Below are positions 13,604 through 19,151 of a stretch of 20,272 bases of DNA, piece after piece. Source of the stretch: Candidatus Woesearchaeota archaeon (GTDB taxonomy: Archaea; Nanobdellota; Nanobdellia; Woesearchaeales; JACPBV01); NCBI GenBank assembly GCA_019323195.1, contig JAHWHQ010000028.1:1-20272 (forward strand), given 5' to 3'. The notes under the pieces were generated by a model. The model was given only the letters and a program-made list of their open reading frames with translations, was not told where the DNA came from and did not search any database. The translations under genes and the position numbers were made by a program. Each line of letters opens with the position of its first letter. Within the stretch, counting starts at the first letter, position 1.

Positions 13604-16420
13604 ATGGGAAATATCTTCCAAAAAGAATATTTTAAGGAAAAAAAGGGACAGGTAACTGTCTTTATCATTATCGGCATAATAATACTACTTTCTGCTACAA
13701 CTGTCATCTATATAAGAAACAGGACTATAGAAGAAAAGACAGCTGTTGAGGTGGAGGAGGCTATTATTCCCGACTGGGCAGGGGAGGTAGAGCCGTTTGT
13801 TGAGAGGTGCATACAGGATATCGCAATAAAGGCCTTTAAAAAAATAGGCGAGCACGGAGGCTATATCGATTTTGAGGATCTCTACCTTTCAGGGTCGTCT
13901 TTTGATATAGACAAGGATAACCCTACAGAGTCTGATGCTGTTTCATTCTCTACAGAAACACAGGATCCTGTTGCTTACTGGTGGTATATGGAATCGCCAA
14001 ATAACTGCCATGAGTGCGACCTTACCTCAATAGACCCGCCATTTGACTATATTGAGGGGCAGGTAAACAGGTACATGAACAGGGAGCTTCCACTCTGCCT
14101 GAATGATTTTGAGACATTTAAAAAAAGGGGGTTTGAGATTGATGCAGGGGAGACAGATACAGGCACAAAAATAAACCTTAATACTGTTGATGTTACTGTA
14201 AAACGGCCTACAGAGATAAAGCTGGGGGATAAAAAAGCCAATATTGATACGTTTAAGGTAACACTGGACCTGGACTTTAACCAGGATTATATAGCAGCCA
14301 GCTTAATTGCATACAGCCAGATAAATACAATGTTCATGGAGGACCTGCTCATGCACTACATAACTGTTTACACCCTTGAGCCTGACCCTAAGAAGATACC
14401 GCCTACTTCCTCCATGGATCACCGTGAAGTGCCGGTAACATGGAAAAAAGAGGATGTTAAGAAGAGGGTAAGAAATGATCTTTTAGGCAGCTATATAGCC
14501 ATGCTGCAGGTTGACAAGACAAAATCAGCTGTACGCCTGTTATCACCAGACCCTGATGAACAAGGGCTTTATGATGTCACATACCTGGATATCCTTCCGG
14601 AAGGTTTTGAGGAGCTGGAGGTTGACTTTTTATATAATCCGGCATGGAACATGTATTTTAATATAAGGCCTGGTAGTGAAACACTAAAGCCGTTAACAAC
14701 AAGAACAAATGACGGCGGGCTGGGTCTTTTATCATCGCCAATAACAACAAATTTTTATGAGTTTTTCTATGACATATCCTTTCCGGTTATTGTCTTGATA
14801 AAGGATAATTCATCATTAAAAAGATACGGTGAGGATGGCTATCTGTTCAGGTTCGCGCTGGAGGTAAATATAAGGGACAACAAGAACATGCATCTCTGGA
14901 AGCAGGAGGAAGGAACAATAGGGCCGATGGATTACAGCGGGGTTAGCCTAAGCCTGCAAAATACACAGATAGATGCTGAAGCCTGTACAGAGGTAGAAGG
15001 CACTGAAAAATGGAAGTGCCCGATAGATAATGAGGTATATGATGAGATGATTGAATGCGCTGACAGCTGCAGGACAGAAACTGAAGAGATTATTGACCCT
15101 ACTGCAATACCCACACTTTTCTGTGATTATGAGCAAAGGATAAGCAAAGACATAACAATAAAAACATTTGATGCAAAAACAAAGGATCCTATCCCTGATG
15201 TCCTGATAACATTCGGCTGCGGCAACTACAGGAAATGCCCTATGGAAGCAACAGACGAGAATGGGATTTATACCAGCCCATTCCCTATATGCATTGGAGA
15301 CGGATACATTAAGCTGGAAAAGGGAGGATATATGGCAAGATACCTGGACAGAATCTCTATAAGCCCGGATACTTCAGCAAGCTATAGTGCAGAGCTGGAG
15401 CCTATAAGGGAAAAGGAGATTGAGGTTGTTTACATAAATGTAACAAACCTTTTCAGGATCAAAAGGATGCTTTATACTAAGAGCGGGAATAATATACTGA
15501 ACGGACTTTATAATGAGACACCGCATGTTGATTCAGGAGAATCCCTAGATTACCGGATAAGGGAATGGGGGCATGGAACACTTAAGAACCTTTATGTAAC
15601 AGCATATCATTATGATATCTACTCACATGAGCTGGACCTTAACCAGGCAGATATAGATCTAATAAAAGATAAGCTAAAGAACCATATTGAAAATACAGTT
15701 GACTCTAGAATATCCATAAAAGAGATAGAGCATCATCATGATGTAGATAGAACGGATGTTGTCAAAGCGACTAAAGATGCTATGGAGGCTGTGGAGTATG
15801 CATTAAGCATATCAAAGAACCCTATGATCCAACCAGAGGAGCAAAGGGATCTGCTTCCGATAAGCAGCACTGACAGGACAAAGCTGGAGGATTATCATAA
15901 GATCCTTAAGAAAGAGCTGGAGAATATACAATTCATAAAGGATTATGACCTGGTATCCGATTCAAATATTGAAGAACATAGGAATAAAGCAAATCCGCTT
16001 AAAGAGGGGGAGTCTGTCACAATAGCCTACCAAAAGATCAAGGAAAGTATATATGAACAGAACATCCCATCAGTTCTTGTACAGGCTGAATATGGCGGAA
16101 GTTCCAAAATAAGACTTGTCCCAGGAAGGTATAATATCAGCATGATGTTCATGGATGATAAGGGGTTTGTGATACCTGCCCAGGGTGACTACCTAGAAAT
16201 TGACTACACACCTGCAATGATCGAAGGTGGAGAACTGACAACAAAAACTAGGGCATGGGATGTTGAGAAAACAAAACTGGATTCAAACAATAAGATAAGG
16301 TTCTATTTCATCAGGATAGATACTCCTGAAGAGATGGAGGATATGACAGGTGAATTTGGGATGATAGAGGAATACTCCAGAAGATACAGGGCCTATATAG
16401 AGCCGGAGTTCCTGCCTTGA
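13604..16420 (+). CDS. large membrane-anchored GQVTVF-type surface protein
   Basis: About 938 aa. A basic N-terminus (FKEKKGQ) leads into one long hydrophobic helix, VTVFIIIGIIILLSATTVIYI, with no cleavage site like that of a secretory signal, so it resembles the N-terminus of pilin-like or signal-anchor proteins. The body is extracytoplasmic. Early conserved elements are FVERCIQDIAIKAFKKIG, the ESPNNCHECDL cysteines and LPLCLNDFETFKKRGF. Around residues 515-610 is a carboxypeptidase-regulatory-like beta domain (DAKTKDPIPDVLITFGCG, ATDENGIYTSPFPICI). The remainder is mixed alpha/beta. An ATG at 13598 directly abuts GAGG, while the one at 13604 has a proper 6-nt spacing, so I use 13604. It is the last gene of the operon and paralogous to the partial gene at 19148. 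The function is unknown. Confidence 0.82.
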   Translation: MGNIFQKEYFKEKKGQVTVFIIIGIIILLSATTVIYIRNRTIEEKTAVEVEEAIIPDWAGEVEPFVERCIQDIAIKAFKKIGEHGGYIDFEDLYLSGSSFDIDKDNPTESDAVSFSTETQDPVAYWWYMESPNNCHECDLTSIDPPFDYIEGQVNRYMNRELPLCLNDFETFKKRGFEIDAGETDTGTKINLNTVDVTVKRPTEIKLGDKKANIDTFKVTLDLDFNQDYIAASLIAYSQINTMFMEDLLMHYITVYTLEPDPKKIPPTSSMDHREVPVTWKKEDVKKRVRNDLLGSYIAMLQVDKTKSAVRLLSPDPDEQGLYDVTYLDILPEGFEELEVDFLYNPAWNMYFNIRPGSETLKPLTTRTNDGGLGLLSSPITTNFYEFFYDISFPVIVLIKDNSSLKRYGEDGYLFRFALEVNIRDNKNMHLWKQEEGTIGPMDYSGVSLSLQNTQIDAEACTEVEGTEKWKCPIDNEVYDEMIECADSCRTETEEIIDPTAIPTLFCDYEQRISKDITIKTFDAKTKDPIPDVLITFGCGNYRKCPMEATDENGIYTSPFPICIGDGYIKLEKGGYMARYLDRISISPDTSASYSAELEPIREKEIEVVYINVTNLFRIKRMLYTKSGNNILNGLYNETPHVDSGESLDYRIREWGHGTLKNLYVTAYHYDIYSHELDLNQADIDLIKDKLKNHIENTVDSRISIKEIEHHHDVDRTDVVKATKDAMEAVEYALSISKNPMIQPEEQRDLLPISSTDRTKLEDYHKILKKELENIQFIKDYDLVSDSNIEEHRNKANPLKEGESVTIAYQKIKESIYEQNIPSVLVQAEYGGSSKIRLVPGRYNISMMFMDDKGFVIPAQGDYLEIDYTPAMIEGGELTTKTRAWDVEKTKLDSNNKIRFYFIRIDTPEEMEDMTGEFGMIEEYSRRYRAYIEPEFLP

Positions 16421-16450
16421 GAACAGAAAGATCTAGATATTATAACCTAA

Positions 16451-17659
16451 CTAAGCAGATGCCTTAACCTCGCTCAGCTTCTTCAGGCTTTCACAGCTCT
16501 GCTTGAGGTACTTGTTAACTAATTTATCGCATACTGTGTAGTCGCCTTTTGTCGCGAAGTCCATGTAGCACTGGTCCCTCTTGGAATCCTTGCTTATCTT
16601 GGAGCAGACCTCATTGTTCCTGGAAGAGGCTGCTGATTCCTTGTAGCACTTGTCCTTGTAGGAATCATCCTCTATGCTGCTGCATACGTTATCGTCATTA
16701 GATGAGACGGCTGTCCTGGTAAGGCAGTCATACCTGAAGGTGGACTGCTCGATAGCAGCGCAGTATTCCATAGCCTTTTTCTTGTCTGATTTGGCGATGT
16801 CAGCTATCATGTCCAGCTTTTCCCAGATAGGCTTCCCCTTAAAGATGTCCTCTTCCTTACCTTCGGGAACAGCGCAGTCTGAAAGGCAATTGCTGTAATC
16901 CTCATCATCCTCGCAGATGCCGTTGCCGCAGCAGGGAAAGACCTTATCATGCCTGCAAAGGTAGTTTGTCTGCTCATTGCAGTAATCGTTTGTGCATCCA
17001 TCATTGTCGTTGCAGCTTAAAGGGCATCTCTCTGCTTCAGCCGGCTCCTGAACCTGGGAAGAGGGAACTGCCGGCTGCTGCTTTTCCTTTACAACCTTGA
17101 AGCTGGCTGTTGAGGATTCTGTCTCATCACCATAAAAAGCGGTTGTCTTAAGGTAATAAGAGCCAGGGGGCGTGTCGCCCAAGGGCATGACCACAGAAGA
17201 TGATGCTTTTTTTTCTATGGCAATGGTCTCTTCCTGGAACCTTACAAACTGGTCTGCAAGGTTATAGACCTCATGCCTGAGGGTTATGAAATACCCCTGT
17301 TTTCCTGTATTGGTAAGATCAATACTGAACCTTAGGCTGCCTCCGTATTCAAAGGAGTTTTCGGAAAGGCCTAATTTGAGGTTCAGCAGCTGGACCGGCT
17401 GTTTACCAGGAGCTAAGAAAGTAAAGGCTGCAAAGGATATCAATAATACGGAGCAGATGACTGCTACTATCAAGGCTATCTTTGCCCTTGGAAGATGGAA
17501 ATGATGCTTAACAGCAGAGGCAGGGTAGGCAAACTGCATAGCATTATCTATCTGGGAAAGGGTGTAGCCGTATTTCAGCAGGTATGATCTTATCGAGCCT
17601 GCATCATAGCCTGCATTAAGCTGGGTCCTGATATATTTTACAAGGCTGTTCTGCACCAT
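16451..17659 (-). CDS. membrane-anchored protein with Cys-rich domain and Cys-pair repeats
   Basis: A 402-aa protein. Residues 1-50 form a helical module of the type LVKYIRTQLNAGYDAGSIRS, with a second GY unit at 31-40, probably cytoplasmic. One transmembrane helix follows at about 58-83. Next is a beta-sandwich (about 90-190) resembling CARDB/Ig-like domains, then a Pro/Gln linker. A cysteine-rich domain (about 208-260) combines a CxDxDGCTxDxC pattern with CGNGICEDDEDYSNCLSDC, both known from extracellular Cys-rich repeats. From about 290 come four imperfect 26-residue units, each carrying two Cys (pattern C-x2-I...D-x-C-Y-x3-A). The ATG is 1 nt after the stop of the upstream gene, so the two are co-transcribed. 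It converges with the surface operon. It is probably an extracellular disulfide-stabilised protein; its ligand is unknown. Confidence 0.82.
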   Translation of the reverse strand: MVQNSLVKYIRTQLNAGYDAGSIRSYLLKYGYTLSQIDNAMQFAYPASAVKHHFHLPRAKIALIVAVICSVLLISFAAFTFLAPGKQPVQLLNLKLGLSENSFEYGGSLRFSIDLTNTGKQGYFITLRHEVYNLADQFVRFQEETIAIEKKASSSVVMPLGDTPPGSYYLKTTAFYGDETESSTASFKVVKEKQQPAVPSSQVQEPAEAERCPLSCNDNDGCTNDYCNEQTNYLCRHDKVFPCCGNGICEDDEDYSNCLSDCAVPEGKEEDIFKGKPIWEKLDMIADIAKSDKKKAMEYCAAIEQSTFRYDCLTRTAVSSNDDNVCSSIEDDSYKDKCYKESAASSRNNEVCSKISKDSKRDQCYMDFATKGDYTVCDKLVNKYLKQSCESLKKLSEVKASA

Positions 17660-17660
17660 C

Positions 17661-17963
17661 CTACATCCAAATCCTCCTTATCTCATAAGACAGGTTCCAT
17701 GTCCTAAAAAAATCCTTCAGCTCTTCAGAGCTGCCTAAAGGAATCACTACTTTCTTATCACCAAGCTTCTGCCCATCAAGGGATTTCAGGAATGATTCCC
17801 TTCCGCCGCTGCCGTATAATGCATGGCTGAATATCTGCTGCTGGGTCCTGGTAAGGTTGCTTAACTTATAATTAAAAAGAAGGAAGGGCTTTATCCCTAG
17901 AATGTCTAAAGCAAGATCCTTATTCTTCAGGATCATAGATGCTAGCTCTTTTTTGGCAGGCAT
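17661..17963 (-). CDS. hypothetical protein, 100 aa
   Basis: I do not recognise a family. The protein is soluble, basic and mainly helical. It begins MPAKKELASMILKNKDLALD, has a GGRESFLKSL segment in the middle, and a C-terminus with VVIPLGSSEELKDFFRTW and YEIRRIWM. I chose the ATG at 17963. An in-frame TTG further upstream would put the start in the promoter, while the TATA box at 17988-17996 puts the transcript start within a few bases of this ATG. It is the first gene of a two-gene operon with the 402-aa Cys-rich membrane protein. It may be a cytoplasmic partner or regulator of that protein. A dyad overlaps its transcription start. Confidence 0.7.
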   Translation of the reverse strand: MPAKKELASMILKNKDLALDILGIKPFLLFNYKLSNLTRTQQQIFSHALYGSGGRESFLKSLDGQKLGDKKVVIPLGSSEELKDFFRTWNLSYEIRRIWM

Positions 17964-17987
17964 AATCAACAAGTGACAGAATATTAG

Positions 17988-17996
17988 TATTTAAAT
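17988..17996 (-). promoter_or_regulatory. TATA box of the 100-aa/402-aa operon
   Basis: It reads ATTTAAATA on the minus strand, 25-33 nt before the ATG at 17963, implying a leaderless message. It lies between two of the three dyads. Confidence 0.6.
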
Positions 17997-18022
17997 GTTT
18001 TGGTCATAGGATGACTAATTGG

Positions 18023-18031
18023 TTTTTAAAT
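18023..18031 (+). promoter_or_regulatory. possible divergent plus-strand TATA box
   Basis: TTTTTAAAT, placed as a mirror of the minus-strand box around the middle dyad. A transcript would start near 18053 and run into the two hairpins at 18103-18207. No convincing coding frame begins there, so the product could be a small RNA or a long leader to the gene at 18278. Confidence 0.35.
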
Positions 18032-18102
18032 TTGTTTTTTGTCAACAAGTGACAGAAGGAGAATGTGTTTGGACGTGGAGTAGAGTTACCGTTATTATAT
18101 GT

Positions 18103-18207
18103 AGTAATCGCAATACCCACGACTTGAGTCGTGGGATATAGCGATTACTGATATCAACGGTTCGTCTGGACAAACCCATGACTTTAGTCATGGGTAACCG
18201 ACGAACC
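18103..18207. repeat. two tandem hairpins resembling IS200/IS605 or REP ends
   Basis: Hairpin 1 has outer arms 18103-18111/18141-18149 (AGTAATCGC/GCGATTACT) and an inner palindrome 18116-18135 (CCCACGACT-TG-AGTCGTGGG). Hairpin 2 has outer arms 18159-18166/18200-18207 (GGTTCGTC/GACGAACC) and an inner palindrome 18174-18195 (ACCCATGACT-TT-AGTCATGGGT). The two tips follow one consensus, CCCAYGACT-N2-AGTCRTGGG, while the outer stems differ. Tips like this are familiar from the ends of IS200/IS605 elements and derived palindromic elements. No transposase or TnpB is present. It could be a transposase-less remnant, a REP-like pair or a structured RNA. Confidence 0.6.
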
Positions 18208-18245
18208 TTATGATTTCGATAACTGGAACTTGGAAAAAAGCAATA

Positions 18246-18254
18246 TTTTTATAT
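18246..18254 (+). promoter_or_regulatory. TATA box of the antitoxin-like gene
   Basis: TTTTTATAT ends 23 nt before the ATG at 18278, the leaderless spacing seen across the window. Confidence 0.55.
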
Positions 18255-18277
18255 CAGCTGTTATAATAATATTACAT

Positions 18278-18427
18278 ATGAAAGAAACGGTCACAATACC
18301 CAAGAAAGAATATGCAAGGTTGAAGAAATGTGAAGAAACTGAGAAAGACCTGTTGGTTTCATTAGTTAAAGGTTTAGAAGATATACAACATGGCAGGATT
18401 AAACCCTGGAAGGGAGCTACAGGTTAA
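18278..18427 (+). CDS. small RelB-like antitoxin
   Basis: A 49-aa protein: a strand-like MKETVTIPKKEY, then a helix with ARLKKCEETEKDLLVSLVKG and a tail QHGRIKPWKGATG. The opening KETVTIPKKEYxxLKKxEE is typical of small archaeal antitoxins paired with RelE-type toxins: the N-terminus dimerises or binds DNA, and the helix and tail wrap the toxin. I start it at the ATG at 18278 because the TATA box lies upstream at leaderless distance; a longer frame open to 18230 would contain the promoter. Its 3' end overlaps the toxin gene on the other strand by 11 bp. Pairing is inferred from position and size, since the usual order has both genes on one strand. Confidence 0.7.
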   Translation: MKETVTIPKKEYARLKKCEETEKDLLVSLVKGLEDIQHGRIKPWKGATG

Positions 18428-18731
18428 ATTTATCTTTTATTAGTTGCCTATAGTATGGCAAGAGTTTCTTTATTTTATCAATAGCTTTTTGTTGATCTTT
18501 TTTTCCACTAATTGTAACAATAAACACAATTAGATAAGTTTCATATATTAGATAATAAATCCTATAATTTTGGACCTTCTTTTCTCTAAAGAAATTGTAA
18601 CCTAAAGGTTTGCCAACCAATGGATTATTTTCAAGTTGATCTATTTCTTTAGCTATTTGTCTTTTAATTCCAGAATCAAGCTTATTATAAAGCCTATCAA
18701 ATTCTTCTGTCGTGTAGATCTTGAATTTCAT
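18417..18731 (-). CDS. RelE/ParE-family toxin
   Basis: A 104-aa basic protein of the RelE/ParE fold: strand MKFKIYTTEEF, two helices (DRLYNKLDSGIKRQIAKEIDQL), the turn PLVGKPLG, then strands carrying VQNYRIYYLIYE and YLIVFIVTISGKKDQ, and a C-terminal helix. Arg57 and the basic GKK near 76-78 lie where RelE proteins have functional basic residues. RelE toxins cleave mRNA in the ribosomal A site; ParE proteins inhibit gyrase, and sequence alone does not separate them. A minus-strand TATA box 27-34 nt before the ATG gives it its own promoter. The toxin and antitoxin-like genes converge and share their last 11 bp, which is unusual for this family. Confidence 0.85.
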   Translation of the reverse strand: MKFKIYTTEEFDRLYNKLDSGIKRQIAKEIDQLENNPLVGKPLGYNFFREKKVQNYRIYYLIYETYLIVFIVTISGKKDQQKAIDKIKKLLPYYRQLIKDKFNL

Positions 18732-18757
18732 ATCTGCTAAGGATTAGAAATCCAAAG

Positions 18758-18765
18758 TTTTTAAG
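18758..18765 (-). promoter_or_regulatory. TATA box of the RelE-type toxin gene
   Basis: CTTAAAAA on the minus strand, 27-34 nt before the ATG at 18731, implying separate expression from the antitoxin-like gene. Confidence 0.5.
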
Positions 18766-18811
18766 CTTTCTGATTAAAGGTTCCCAGGTCCAGCCATTCT
18801 AATTCTATAGC

Positions 18812-18830
18812 TTCCAGCTGCCAGTTGGAA
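18812..18830. repeat. short hairpin between the toxin gene and the second RHH gene
   Basis: TTCCAGC (18812-18818) pairs with GTTGGAA (18824-18830), one G-U pair and a 5-nt loop. On the plus strand a T-rich run follows, so it resembles a terminator, but no plus-strand gene ends here. It could be an operator in the divergent gap. A second weak dyad, TAGCC-N8-GGCTA, lies at 18900-18917. Confidence 0.3.
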
Positions 18831-18953
18831 TATTTTTAAAATATTTTTACCTTAAATAATCCAATATTTGTACTTAATTAAGCATAAATAAAGTATTAAT
18901 AGCCTTTATAATGGCTAAATAATGTATAAATTAAGGATTAATAAAACCAAAAG

Positions 18954-18962
18954 TTTTATATA
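18954..18962 (+). promoter_or_regulatory. TATA box of the second RHH cassette
   Basis: TTTTATATA ends 24 nt before the ATG at 18987, giving a leaderless or very short-leader transcript. Confidence 0.6.
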
Positions 18963-18986
18963 CCAGTAGAGGAAAAGATAGGATAG

Positions 18987-19151
18987 ATGAGCAGCCAGAT
19001 AAGGATAACTGTAAGCGATGAGATAGACAAGCTTCTTTCTAAGGTAGCTAAAAAATTAGGCAAGAAGAAATCCATGCTTGCCAGGGAACTTATGGAGCAG
19101 AAGATGTATGACCTGCAGCTAATCCAGAAAGGGTTTGAGGACCTTAAATGA
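18987..19151 (+). CDS. ribbon-helix-helix (CopG/Arc-type) regulator
   Basis: A 54-aa protein with the strand SSQIRITVS (residues 2-10), helix A around 11-24 (DEIDKLLSKVAKKL), a turn GKKKS and helix B around 29-46 (SMLARELMEQKMYDLQLI). That is the ribbon-helix-helix layout. Its stop codon overlaps the start of the next gene (ATGA), so the two are translationally coupled. The neighbour is a large exported protein, not a toxin. This mirrors the RHH gene at 8455, which overlaps another surface protein. The most likely role is self-regulation of the cassette. The two RHH proteins differ clearly in sequence, so they may have different operators. Confidence 0.78.
   Translation: MSSQIRITVSDEIDKLLSKVAKKLGKKKSMLARELMEQKMYDLQLIQKGFEDLK

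Larger units (their letters stand above)
17965..18053. promoter_or_regulatory. divergent control region with three evenly spaced dyads
   Basis: Three copies of a GTCA-N5-TGAC dyad lie at 17965-17977 (first base A instead of G), 18003-18015 and 18041-18053, exactly 38 bp apart. The outer two share the longer repeat TCAACAAGTGACAGAA (17966-17981 and 18042-18057). A minus-strand TATA box (17988-17996) and a plus-strand TATA-like box (18023-18031) fall in the two intervals, each about 17-18 bp from the centre of the middle dyad. The outer dyads cover the expected start sites. This looks like operators for one symmetric regulator acting on a divergent promoter pair. Confidence 0.6.

Noticed and set aside
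18063..18127. Short plus-strand frames beginning at ATG 18063 or GTG 18065 near AGGAG
   Set aside because: The ribosome-binding spacing is only 1-3 nt, the ATG frame stops after six codons and the GTG frame ends inside the first hairpin. A hairpin RNA or element explains the region better.
18103..18207. CRISPR repeats
   Set aside because: There are only two palindromes, with different outer stems and no spacer-repeat periodicity or cas genes.
18230..18277. N-terminal extension of the antitoxin-like gene to 18230
   Set aside because: The extension would include the TATA box at 18246-18254, and the recognisable protein begins at the ATG at 18278.
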